A DNA stretch of 15,968 nucleotides from Bacillota bacterium. Lineage in GTDB: Bacteria > Bacillota > Clostridia > Christensenellales > SZUA-584. Position 1 is the stretch's first letter. Every line of letters begins with the position of its first letter. Made by a program: the position numbers and the translations under genes. A model generated the notes under the pieces. That model worked only from the letters and a program-made list of their open reading frames with translations. It was not told the DNA's origin and did not search any database. The stretch lies in the NCBI GenBank assembly GCA_023436525.1, contig JAEZIW010000243.1:1-15968 (forward strand), given 5' to 3'. Below are positions 5,935 to 12,902 of this stretch, one piece after another.

Positions 5935-7896
5935 TTATTCGGCTTCACTGACGAAAAGTTCCCCGTTCTTACGTTCCATAATGGCTTGGTTTGAATAGGT
6001 CACGCGGCCGAAAACGTCGGTCACAATATACTGATACAGGTATTCACCGTCAATCAGCTCGCTTTCCTCCATCACGGGCGCGCCGCTGACCACAAAGCTG
6101 CCCATTTCATACGTGGTGGTTTCTCCGGTATCCCAGTTCACCGCGTCAAACAGCAATGTCACTTCATCGCCGTCTTTGAGCTGTATGATATCCTTGGCGC
6201 TCATGCCCGTATCCGCGTCGATGCCGTTCCACGCGCCGTAGATTTCAAAATGGCCGTCTTCCTCGGTGTCCCAGATATAGGCCGCGCGCAAATTCGTTTT
6301 TTCGCCGTTCAGCATGATCGGTATCGTGTATAGGTTGTACTCATCCGTTTCGGCCAGCAGCGTCGGCGCGCAGTAATTGCCGTTTATCGTCGGCCACACA
6401 CCGCGGAAGTTGTCTTCAAAGCTGCCGGTATCCCAATTGGCGGTAATATCGTTGTCAACGCCGAGCAGCATATACTCTTTGTATTCGTAGTCCATGTAGT
6501 AGATGCTGAAGGTGACAGACGCGACGGACTCCATGCCGCTGGTGATATCGAGGGCGAAATAGCCGTCGTCTGTGATGTGCGTTTTCAGCTGCACACTGTA
6601 ATCGTCCTGCTGCACAGGCGCTGAGACTTCGGACGCATTGGCTGCTTCTCCCTCGGGCACCTTCCAGTCTGTCACAGCTTCAATAAACCGCAGGTAATTG
6701 CCGCTGATTGCGGCGGTTGTGGCATAAGCGGTGAGTTCATCCTCGCCGGATGCAAGCGGGAAGTAAACGGACAGGCCGTTAGCCTCGGAGCGGCTTTCGC
6801 CTTTCACGTTATATTTCACCGCGTTGAACAGCGATTCGAGCAGCGCCTCCGCCGTTTGGCTCAGTACGTTTTCGGTGTTGATGGCGAGGTCCCCAAGATC
6901 CACCATGTTGGTGTAGCCTTCGTCGTCGTTGTTGCCGCCGTAGTTCTCCGCGCGCTGTACGCCCTGAATAAATGATTGATACGAGGTTATATCCTCTGTT
7001 ACGCCGGTCATCTCACCCGCCATTGCGTCGAATTTAGCCGCCAGATCCGGTATGGCGGAAAGATCGGTGACGGAAAGCGTTGCCATCGTGTCTTCCTCGT
7101 TTGCAGCGCATTTGGCCATGTAGCTGTCGCAGATGGCTTTGCCGATTTCAAGACCATCCAGCTCGGGGTTATCGCACATGGTCTGCAGCCAAGCCGCGTA
7201 ATCCCATCCGCCGCCCGGCTCGAGCTCTTCGGAGGCCACCATGTATCGGCCGTATGGCGATATGGCTGCCGCGTTTTCGAGTGATGCCATCAGGCAGGTA
7301 TCAAAGCCGATGATTTCAAACGGTGCGCCCGCTGCCTCCAAGCCTTGGCTGACCTCTGATAAAGACAGGCTGTCGTTGTCAAAAAGCTCATCGAATTCCA
7401 CGCCGGCGGCCGAACCGCCCCCATGGTTCCAAAATACCACCATGTATTTGTCTGCCGGATAGCTCTGCACACCCCACGAGAGAAAATCACCGAGTGTCTG
7501 CGCGTCGCCCATGCTGGCGAGCGGCTGCTGGTCAACAGGCGTCAGACCGTCGTTGCTGAGCTCCCAGCGCTGCAGTGATTCGGAATCGATACCTTCGGTT
7601 TGCCACTGAGCGGTGCCGCCCGTTTGTATGATGAAGTTAACCTTGTCGGACGGACTGACCGACATGATTTCGGCAAGGTTTTGAGAAGCAGCCGCTCCTT
7701 CTGATTCAAGATCAGTGCCGCACATGTACAAAAAGACTGACCACGTGTCGCCGCCGGTGCTCGATGCGGGCGCTTGTGTCTGGGTTTCGGTTGGCGCTGC
7801 GGTCGGTTCGTTGTCTGCCGCTGCGGGTACAGCGCCGCATGCCGTGGTAAACACCATCAGAATCGCTATCAATAGCACAAGAATTTTGATTTTCAT
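5935..7896 (-). CDS. Clostripain-family (peptidase C11) cysteine peptidase, lipoprotein
   Basis: 653 residues. The N-terminus is a lipoprotein signal: MKIK, a hydrophobic stretch, then lipobox FTTAC with the lipidated cysteine at residue 20. A Thr/Pro/Ala-rich tether (about 25-48) follows. The C11 catalytic core starts near 50 (WSVFLYMCGTDLES). It contains the histidine in VVFWNHGGGS (H158) and the cysteine in EIIGFDTCLMAS (C201), the dyad of the clostripain family, plus the conserved ASEELEPGGGWDY. Clostripains generally cleave after Arg or Lys. The C-terminal ~240 residues (from about 415) are strand-rich and probably an extra extracellular domain that I cannot name. It would sit on the outer face of the cytoplasmic membrane. 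Start: ATG at 7896 with AGGGGG a few bases upstream. It has its own promoter and terminator, so it is likely a single-gene transcript. Confidence 0.92.
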   Translation of the reverse strand: MKIKILVLLIAILMVFTTACGAVPAAADNEPTAAPTETQTQAPASSTGGDTWSVFLYMCGTDLESEGAAASQNLAEIMSVSPSDKVNFIIQTGGTAQWQTEGIDSESLQRWELSNDGLTPVDQQPLASMGDAQTLGDFLSWGVQSYPADKYMVVFWNHGGGSAAGVEFDELFDNDSLSLSEVSQGLEAAGAPFEIIGFDTCLMASLENAAAISPYGRYMVASEELEPGGGWDYAAWLQTMCDNPELDGLEIGKAICDSYMAKCAANEEDTMATLSVTDLSAIPDLAAKFDAMAGEMTGVTEDITSYQSFIQGVQRAENYGGNNDDEGYTNMVDLGDLAINTENVLSQTAEALLESLFNAVKYNVKGESRSEANGLSVYFPLASGEDELTAYATTAAISGNYLRFIEAVTDWKVPEGEAANASEVSAPVQQDDYSVQLKTHITDDGYFALDITSGMESVASVTFSIYYMDYEYKEYMLLGVDNDITANWDTGSFEDNFRGVWPTINGNYCAPTLLAETDEYNLYTIPIMLNGEKTNLRAAYIWDTEEDGHFEIYGAWNGIDADTGMSAKDIIQLKDGDEVTLLFDAVNWDTGETTTYEMGSFVVSGAPVMEESELIDGEYLYQYIVTDVFGRVTYSNQAIMERKNGELFVSEAE

Positions 7897-7922
7897 AAAT
7901 CATCCCCCTATTAAGTTCAAGC

Positions 7923-7951
7923 ATAATATAAACGCGTCAACGGATAGTCAA
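7923..7951 (-). promoter_or_regulatory. Sigma-A-like promoter of the clostripain-family gene
   Basis: On the minus strand TTGACT (7951-7946), a 17-base spacer and TATTAT (7928-7923). The predicted transcript start is near 7916, about 20 bases before the ATG. Five of six bases match the consensus at each element. Confidence 0.65.
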
Positions 7952-8017
7952 CCGCAGCAAATGACTTATCAAAAAAAATATACGGCTATAAAAGAGAAAC
8001 GAAATACCGGGTATACG

Positions 8018-8881
8018 TCAGTTTTCATTCATCGCGTCGTCAAACGTGATGCCGCTGATGGATTCTGACAGCTCAAACAGCTGTGCGGCGCTCTGCATAT
8101 CTTGGCTGCGCTTGGATGAACGCCAGATTTTGCAGCGGTAATAGTATTCGCCGCTGATGCCTTTCACGCTGTCGTCGGTGGCGAGAAACACGGCCGTGCG
8201 CGCACCTTGCTCAGGCGTTAAAAAAACGTGACGCAGCACACGCATGATGGTTTTGCCAAAGCCCGTGTCACGGTCTACACCCATTTGCGTGCCGACCGCA
8301 CCCGGATGCGCGGTGTTGATGGTCGTATGGCTGCCGAATGCTTTAAGCCGTTTGGCAAGCTCGCGCGTGAACAGCAGATTGGCCAGCTTAGACTGCGCGT
8401 ATGAGCGCACGACGTTGTATTTTTTCAAATTGATATCGTTAAAATGGATGCGGCCCACATTGTGCGCACCCGAACCGACCATCACAATGCGTGCCTCCGG
8501 CGCTTTGGAGAGCGATTTGAGCAGCAATAGCGTGAGCAAAAAGTGGCCGATGTGGTTCACGCCGAACTGCAGCTCAAGGCCGTCGGCTGTTTCACGCCGG
8601 TCCAACGTGATCACGCCCGCGCTGTTCACGAGCACATCGAGATGATCATATTTTGCGGCAAACGCACCGGCAAACGCACGGATGCTTGCCATGCTGCCAA
8701 GGTCGCAGAGCATCAGCTCAAGGCTGCGGCTGTTCTGCGCGAGATCGTTATAAGCGGCCTGCCCGCGCTGTGCGCTGCGGCACAGCATAATCACGTGAAA
8801 CCCCTTGTCGGCCAGCGCCGCGACGGTGGCTTTGCCCATGCCGGAATTTGCGCCGGTGACCAATGCAATCTTATTGTTCAT
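8018..8881 (-). CDS. Short-chain dehydrogenase/reductase (retinol-dehydrogenase-like SDR)
   Basis: 287 residues from the chosen ATG. It is a classical NAD(P)-dependent SDR. It has the cofactor glycine motif TGANSGMG (9-16), CRS after strand 2 (suggesting NADP preference), LCDLGSMAS, NSAG (86-89), a structural asparagine in GVNHIG (N109), catalytic serine in VGSGAH (near 137) and the catalytic pair YAQSK (Y161, K165). The FGVNHIGHFLLT and HPGAVGTQM segments resemble the retinol dehydrogenase/WW-oxidoreductase branch, but the substrate cannot be told. The last ~40 residues after GEYYYRCKI include a tail common in this branch. The start is ATG 8881, after AAAGGCGG on the minus strand, rather than an ATG 21 bases further upstream that lacks a site. 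It is followed by the clostripain gene, which has its own promoter. Confidence 0.88.
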   Translation of the reverse strand: MNNKIALVTGANSGMGKATVAALADKGFHVIMLCRSAQRGQAAYNDLAQNSRSLELMLCDLGSMASIRAFAGAFAAKYDHLDVLVNSAGVITLDRRETADGLELQFGVNHIGHFLLTLLLLKSLSKAPEARIVMVGSGAHNVGRIHFNDINLKKYNVVRSYAQSKLANLLFTRELAKRLKAFGSHTTINTAHPGAVGTQMGVDRDTGFGKTIMRVLRHVFLTPEQGARTAVFLATDDSVKGISGEYYYRCKIWRSSKRSQDMQSAAQLFELSESISGITFDDAMNEN

Positions 8882-8917
8882 GCAATACCGCCTTTTGACC
8901 ATGCTAAAGATGTCATG

Positions 8918-8946
8918 ATTATATCACAACTATCATATAGCCTCAT
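8918..8946 (-). promoter_or_regulatory. Possible promoter of the SDR gene (good -10, weak -35)
   Basis: Perfect TATAAT on the minus strand (8923-8918), 36 bases before the start codon. The matching -35 position (8946-8941) reads ATGAGG and agrees poorly with consensus. An activator or a different sigma factor may be involved. Confidence 0.35.
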
Positions 8947-9082
8947 AATGGATCGTCATCGTTTTTTCGCCTGTCAGTAATATTTGTGGCTGAAGATAAG
9001 GCATGTCAATAAAGGATAATAAGTGGGGGTATGAGGTATATGATAGAATGACGCGGTATAAACGACGATTACTATTGGTGGG

Positions 9083-10240
9083 TTACCACTCGCCCTGCAC
9101 CACAGCGTCCTTATGATCAAGGTTAAAATGCGGCCTGTCAAAATAGTTGATGCCGGAGCTTCCGAAAGTTGTGTCTACATCGACCCAGCCGTTTTCCGTA
9201 TAAGCCTGATTCCACGCATGGTCGCCCCAGTCTGTGCCCGTAAACCCAAGGCCGGTTAAAAACCTCACCTTCACGTCCACTGCGCGGCACATCGCAATAT
9301 AAAGGCACGCGTAATCAAAGCAAACGCCGGAGCGCGTGGCGTATGCGACTATCGCCCCCGAAGAGACGCCTGCCGTGCTGTCAGATAGTTTTTCAGCTTT
9401 GCTGTTGTCGTAGCTTAAGTTTTGACATATCCACAGATAAATCAGATAAGCCTTTTGCCGTGCAGCCGTCTCTGAGCCGACAATGGCTTTGGCCTCCGCA
9501 TCAATTTCGGCATTGGACTGAGTTGCTTCATCGAGCGTGACGCCGTTAAAATATTTGACGAGCCGAACGTCGCCGGACTCGCCGGTAACCTCTTTTTCAA
9601 CGATGCGGAATGAATCATTGAGTATTATCTGAATGTTTTTCACAACGCTGCTGCCCAGCATCGGCTGAATGACGTTCTCCTGCACCAGCTGATACGGTGC
9701 GGACGTATTGGCGTATTGCGTAACCACAGGGCTGTTGAAAAGGCCGGTGTAAAAGTTAAGCAGCAGCGAGAAGGCCAAAACGAGCCATACCGATGTGGGC
9801 AGCAGCCACAATCCGCCGATTGTCCGCTTGACGAAGCCGCCCAGAGCATTCACCGATGATGATACCCCGTTGGCCAGCGGCGGCAGGACATGCCGTCGAA
9901 CCGGCCATGTGATCAGATAGAGCAATCCGTCGATGAGGAGCGTCAAAATAACGACGAATATCGCGGATACCCAGATTTGTGCGTTGGCTGCCGTTTCTAA
10001 GGCGGGGAGTAATCTGTATAGCGTCGTTATAATGATTTGATTGGGATCGGCAAGAATGATTCTCGTCAGATAGACGGCCAGCAGAATGGCGGCAAGCAAA
10101 AGCAAATTGCCCAACAGCGACGCGAAGGAACGGTGGATGCGCTCGCTCGTCAGCGGCCGGATGATACCAATCAGTATCGGAATCACAAATATAGCCGTGA
10201 TGGCGGCGGTGACCAGATTGATGCTGCCCGGTATATTCAT
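9083..10240 (-). CDS. Membrane-anchored transglutaminase-like protein
   Basis: 385 residues. The N-terminal half is hydrophobic with about four membrane helices (roughly 8-28, 40-61, 88-111, 148-167). The C-terminal half is outside or inside depending on an uncertain topology; an even helix count would put it on the same side as the N-terminus. The transglutaminase-like (papain-fold) core is clear: the cysteine in RSGVCFDYACLY (C307), the histidine in WGDHAWNQAY (H341) and the aspartate in WVDVDTTFG (D356), a complete catalytic triad. In bacteria such domains act as proteases, cross-linkers or inactive binders. The start is ATG 10240 after AAAGGATCT. The SRAP gene lies only 56 bases upstream on the same strand, so the two may be co-transcribed. 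No clear terminator follows at 8950-9082. Confidence 0.85.
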   Translation of the reverse strand: MNIPGSINLVTAAITAIFVIPILIGIIRPLTSERIHRSFASLLGNLLLLAAILLAVYLTRIILADPNQIIITTLYRLLPALETAANAQIWVSAIFVVILTLLIDGLLYLITWPVRRHVLPPLANGVSSSVNALGGFVKRTIGGLWLLPTSVWLVLAFSLLLNFYTGLFNSPVVTQYANTSAPYQLVQENVIQPMLGSSVVKNIQIILNDSFRIVEKEVTGESGDVRLVKYFNGVTLDEATQSNAEIDAEAKAIVGSETAARQKAYLIYLWICQNLSYDNSKAEKLSDSTAGVSSGAIVAYATRSGVCFDYACLYIAMCRAVDVKVRFLTGLGFTGTDWGDHAWNQAYTENGWVDVDTTFGSSGINYFDRPHFNLDHKDAVVQGEW

Positions 10241-10282
10241 GAATCGTCAGATCCTTTGCTTCTTTTGTCTTTTGATTATCCC

Positions 10283-10294
10283 TTTAGCGCTAAA
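10283..10294. promoter_or_regulatory. 12-base palindrome between SRAP and transglutaminase genes
   Basis: TTTAGCGCTAAA is a perfect palindrome located three bases past the SRAP stop and about 43 bases before the transglutaminase start. It has the size of a dimeric repressor or activator site, but chance is not excluded. It lacks a T-run, so it is not a convincing terminator. Confidence 0.25.
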
Positions 10295-10296
10295 AT

Positions 10297-10890
10297 TTAA
10301 ACGACTGCCGCCACCAATTGTGCGTCGCACGGCGCGTGCAGAAAATCGAGCGCGAACGGCAGATCGGTCAGCCATCTGTTTATGTGCTCCGGCGGCAGTA
10401 TCAGTGGCATGCGGTCGTGATACGGCGCCATCGTTGCGTTGGCCTGCGTGGTGATAATCGTATAGGCGGTCTCGCTGCCGAAGGTATCGAAAAGGCCCGC
10501 CATGTAAAGCGCCTTGGTGTCCGGCAGACGGAACAGATACTTTTGCTTTTTGCCCGGTTCCTGCCGCCACTCGTAAAAGCCCGCAGAGGGGATCACGCAG
10601 CGGCGGTTCATCAGCGGAACGCGAAACATCTTTTTATCGAGCGCGGTTTCGCTGCGCGCGTTGATGATCACGCCTTTACCGTCCCACTTTGGGAAGCCCC
10701 ATTTCATCAGCAAAGGCGCGGCGCGGCCCGGCTCGGGCACCAGCACGGGAGAGATGTTCGTGGGGAAAACCTCGGCTTGCGCCATGGCATTAAGCTCCGG
10801 CGTGTTTTTATAGCGCTCGTTCACTTCGTTGATGATCTCGCGGTATTCGGCGAGTTCGCCTTCCATAATGGCAAGATAGCGTCCGCACAT
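10297..10890 (-). CDS. SRAP-domain protein (HMCES/YedK type), abasic-site DNA-protein crosslinker
   Basis: 197 residues, slightly shorter than the usual ~220. All the family's active-site positions are visible. The N-terminal MCGRY has Cys2, which after methionine removal forms the thiazolidine link with abasic sites in single-stranded DNA. There are also NARSET (N77, R79), GFYEWRQ (E107) and APYHDRMPLIL (H158). FPTNISPVL and LMKWGFPKW are further family signatures. It protects abasic sites during replication and acts in the cytoplasm. The start codon is fixed by the chemistry and by AAAGGGGG eight bases upstream. It is upstream of the transglutaminase-like gene. I found no LexA-type box upstream, so SOS control is not supported from the sequence. 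Confidence 0.95.
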   Translation of the reverse strand: MCGRYLAIMEGELAEYREIINEVNERYKNTPELNAMAQAEVFPTNISPVLVPEPGRAAPLLMKWGFPKWDGKGVIINARSETALDKKMFRVPLMNRRCVIPSAGFYEWRQEPGKKQKYLFRLPDTKALYMAGLFDTFGSETAYTIITTQANATMAPYHDRMPLILPPEHINRWLTDLPFALDFLHAPCDAQLVAAVV

Positions 10891-11079
10891 AGATGATGCC
10901 CCCTTTCAGCGGTTTCTTTATTATGATTCTAAATTATTCTTACCTTTTAATCTTAATATGGCTAGAATGGCATTACAATATATTTCATAACCCTATTCTG
11001 TTTTGCAGTGACGCTAACTGTTCACTTATATGAGGTGGTGAATGTATATGCCTATTATGAATTTTATGGTGCCTTTTTA

Positions 11080-11514
11080 CTATTGCTTACCCTTTCCAAT
11101 TTTTTTAGGTCTGGGTCTAACAAGATTCTCACGATATAGACCATACCTATCAAAAGCCGCAATAGATGATGGTAGGAACCAAATTATGAATAGCACAATC
11201 ATCACATATCTTAAGATATGTATATCCCCAAGAATAACCAATAAAATACATGAAAGCAGAAATAGAGGATATGAAACCATATAGCATAAAAAGATTGCGT
11301 AATGCCATTTTTTCACTTCGTCAACATACCCAATATAAAATAACTTACTAAAAAAATTACCGTTGCAGTTCTTCCATCTTCGTTTTGCAGCTTTCTTTCC
11401 GGAAACAACCTCAATATCATCATCGAGCATCCTGCCAAAACCTAGGTATTCAAAGACAGACCAAACAATTCCTCCAAGAATTAAGAACAACACGCCGAAG
11501 ATTTTGCCCCACAT
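11080..11514 (-). CDS. Small AT-rich membrane protein, unknown function
   Basis: 144 residues, not recognised. There are three hydrophobic segments: about 4-23, 72-95 and 100-119. A charged loop between the first two (DDDIEVVSGKKAAKRRWKN) and a basic tail (RPRPKKIGKGKQ) surround them. Start: ATG at 11514 with GGTGAT seven bases upstream. The coding sequence is markedly AT-richer than neighbouring genes and uses more A/T-ending codons (ATA, TTA, AAA), which hints at recent acquisition or weak expression. An antiparallel frame on the plus strand (11042-11284) overlaps its 3' end. I prefer the minus-strand gene because it has coherent membrane helices with charged flanks. It could be a toxin-like or immunity-like small membrane protein, but nothing proves this. 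Confidence 0.65.
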   Translation of the reverse strand: MWGKIFGVLFLILGGIVWSVFEYLGFGRMLDDDIEVVSGKKAAKRRWKNCNGNFFSKLFYIGYVDEVKKWHYAIFLCYMVSYPLFLLSCILLVILGDIHILRYVMIVLFIIWFLPSSIAAFDRYGLYRENLVRPRPKKIGKGKQ

Positions 11515-11528
11515 CTTATAATCACCAC

Positions 11529-11606
11529 TTAATCCAGAGTAAATTTCGTTTCAATGCTGTACCGCCGCGAATACTCCCACCAAAACGCCACCGTTTGACT
11601 TGCCAT
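11529..11606 (-). other. Possible 25-codon remnant or small ORF between the SDR and membrane-protein genes
   Basis: An ATG at 11606 opens a 25-codon frame reading MASQTVAFWWEYSRRYSIET and a few more residues, then TAA at 11531-11529, just before the ribosome site of the AT-rich membrane protein. The WWEYSRRYS composition is protein-like, but there is no ribosome binding site. It may be the worn tail of a lost gene or chance. The remainder of the 103-base gap shows nothing else. Confidence 0.2.
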
Positions 11607-11617
11607 ATGCAGTGCGG

Positions 11618-12418
11618 CTATGGTTTGAGCACTGCGCGGATGATCGCTGTTTGAAGGCGCGCGGGCAAAGCGTTCAGCAGCAAAAGCAACGGATTGCGGT
11701 TGACGTTGTACACATACCTTGGGCGCTTTGCCTTAAGCGCTTTTTGCACGATATGGGCGATAACCTCGGGCGCAATATGACGTGCCTCAACACGATCGAC
11801 GATTTTTCGGAATCTTAACGCGTTGCACGCATACAGCTGCGTGTTTTGGCAGAAGGCATCCAGCCTTTGCGTGGAAATATCAAGGATCTGGGTATCGATC
11901 GCGCCCGGGCGAATCACCGAAACGCCGATGCCCAGCAGCTGCAGCTCCATGCGCAGCGAAAACGCGTATTTCTCGAGCGCCGCCTTGGTGATGCCGTAAA
12001 CCCCCGTGAACGGCAGCGGATTCAGCGGTGCAAGCTCGCTGCTGATCAGAAGAACCCGGCTGCCCTGCCCGAGCAGCGGCGCAAATGCGCGGTTCACCCG
12101 GTACGGGCCAAACAGATTCACGCCGAAGATACGAGACCAATCTGCCTCCGGCATTTCGATCAACGAATTCAGATCGTATACGCCGGCCATATGAACGATG
12201 GCAAACAATTCGCCCGCCTCCGCCAACACGGTGTCGCGCGCTGCCACCACTGATGCAGCATTCGTAAGATCCGCATGGATAAAGCACCACGTGTGCTTTT
12301 CCTGCGGCTCCGTAAGGTCAAGCCCCCACACACGGTACCCTGCATCCGTCAAAAGCTCGCACACCGCCTTGCCCATGCCCCCGGCCGCGCCCGTCACCAG
12401 CACGTTTTTTGCTTCCAT
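11618..12418 (-). CDS. Short-chain dehydrogenase/reductase (SDR), second copy type
   Basis: 266 residues from ATG 12418. It has the cofactor motif TGAAGGMG (9-16), LDLTEP after strand 2 (an aspartate at 34, which favours NAD over NADP), HMAGV (76-80), GVNLFG (N101), SSELAP with the catalytic serine near 127, and YGITK (Y141, K145). PGAIDTQ after strand 6 is typical of classical SDRs. The C-terminal ~60 residues (about 205-266) are basic with a hydrophobic LLLLLNALP segment, which may attach to membrane or form the substrate lid. The frame extends 57 codons further upstream, but GGAGA before ATG 12418 and the match of MEAKNVLVTG to SDR N-termini decide the start. It is divergent from the YmaF-family gene. 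The substrate is unknown. Confidence 0.88.
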   Translation of the reverse strand: MEAKNVLVTGAAGGMGKAVCELLTDAGYRVWGLDLTEPQEKHTWCFIHADLTNAASVVAARDTVLAEAGELFAIVHMAGVYDLNSLIEMPEADWSRIFGVNLFGPYRVNRAFAPLLGQGSRVLLISSELAPLNPLPFTGVYGITKAALEKYAFSLRMELQLLGIGVSVIRPGAIDTQILDISTQRLDAFCQNTQLYACNALRFRKIVDRVEARHIAPEVIAHIVQKALKAKRPRYVYNVNRNPLLLLLNALPARLQTAIIRAVLKP

Positions 12419-12445
12419 CTGCGCGTCTCCGTTCTGTTTTTGTCC

Positions 12446-12474
12446 ATTATAACAGGCGGTGTGCCCAAAATCCA
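12446..12474 (-). promoter_or_regulatory. Likely promoter of the second SDR gene
   Basis: Perfect TATAAT on the minus strand (12451-12446), with TGGATT (12474-12469) 17 bases upstream as a weak -35. Transcription would begin near 12439, about 20 bases before the ATG. The same 107-base gap must also hold the plus-strand promoter for the YmaF-family gene. A TAATAT near 12501 is a candidate -10 for that direction, but no good -35 is seen. Confidence 0.4.
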
Positions 12475-12525
12475 TGTCACAGCTTATACATATCAAGCGT
12501 AATATACTTAAAGAGGTGATATAAA

Positions 12526-12816
12526 TTGAATCAAGCAATGCATACGCATTATTACATGGGGGAGACCTCATTTGACGATGGCCATACACACCGTTTCAGA
12601 GGAGAAACGAGCCCAAGCCCCGACTTTCCGGGGCATACGCATCTGTTAATGGGAGATACAAGCGTTGACGACCGTCATCGGCATGAATACAGGATATCGA
12701 CCTCTCGACAGATAGCAGCCGGAGGCGGGCATTACCACGACTATAACGCGGATACCGAGTACGCACACGGGCATGTTCACGCAATGCGAGGTTTCACATC
12801 GGTTTTCAGCATGTAG
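12526..12816 (+). CDS. YmaF-family histidine-rich repeat protein
   Basis: 96 residues built from short repeats of the type HTH-x3-G(E/D)TS-x4-HxH. HxH motifs begin at residues 6, 20, 37, 51, 69 and 81/83, and GETS or GDTS follows the first three at 12-15, 26-29 and 43-46. There are 13 histidines, no cysteine, no signal peptide and no membrane helix. The pattern is that of the YmaF family of Bacilli and Clostridia, whose function is not known to me. The regular HxH pairs suggest a metal-binding or beta-helix-like surface, which is inference. Start: TTG at 12526, chosen because AAGAGGTGAT (12511-12520) lies at ideal distance; the first ATG, four codons later, is too far away. It is a single gene with its own terminator and is divergent from an SDR gene. 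Confidence 0.85.
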   Translation: MNQAMHTHYYMGETSFDDGHTHRFRGETSPSPDFPGHTHLLMGDTSVDDRHRHEYRISTSRQIAAGGGHYHDYNADTEYAHGHVHAMRGFTSVFSM

Positions 12817-12846
12817 ATCAATCGATTCATCAAACAAGCTCATAGA

Positions 12847-12875
12847 CCAAAACGGAAGCCTCCGTTTTGGTTTTT
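12847..12875 (+). terminator. Terminator of the YmaF-family gene
   Basis: CCAAAACGGA (12847-12856) and TCCGTTTTGG (12861-12870) form a perfect 10-bp stem with loop AGCC, followed by TTTTT (12871-12875). It lies 30 bases past the stop. Because the stem lies just past the 3' end of the convergent GH2 gene it might also slow that transcript, but no T-run follows on the minus strand. Confidence 0.88.
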
Positions 12876-12902
12876 ACTGTGCTGATTCCATTGAATCGCA
12901 CA

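Noticed and set aside
10318..10896. 192-codon plus-strand frame
   Set aside because: It mirrors the SRAP gene, whose Cys2, Asn, Glu and His active-site residues are all present on the minus strand.
10891..11010. LexA/SOS box in front of the SRAP gene
   Set aside because: I looked for GAAC-N4-GTTC-like sites on both strands and found none close to consensus.
11042..11284. 80-codon plus-strand frame with an AGGTGG-like site in front
   Set aside because: It runs antiparallel to the 3' end of the 144-residue membrane protein, and its residues show no coherent domain or helix pattern beyond a short hydrophobic start. The minus-strand gene is the better reading.
12452..12525. Clear sigma-A promoter for the YmaF-family gene
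   Set aside because: Only a TAATAT-like -10 near 12501 is visible and no acceptable -35 at 16-18 bases, so I did not list it as a feature.
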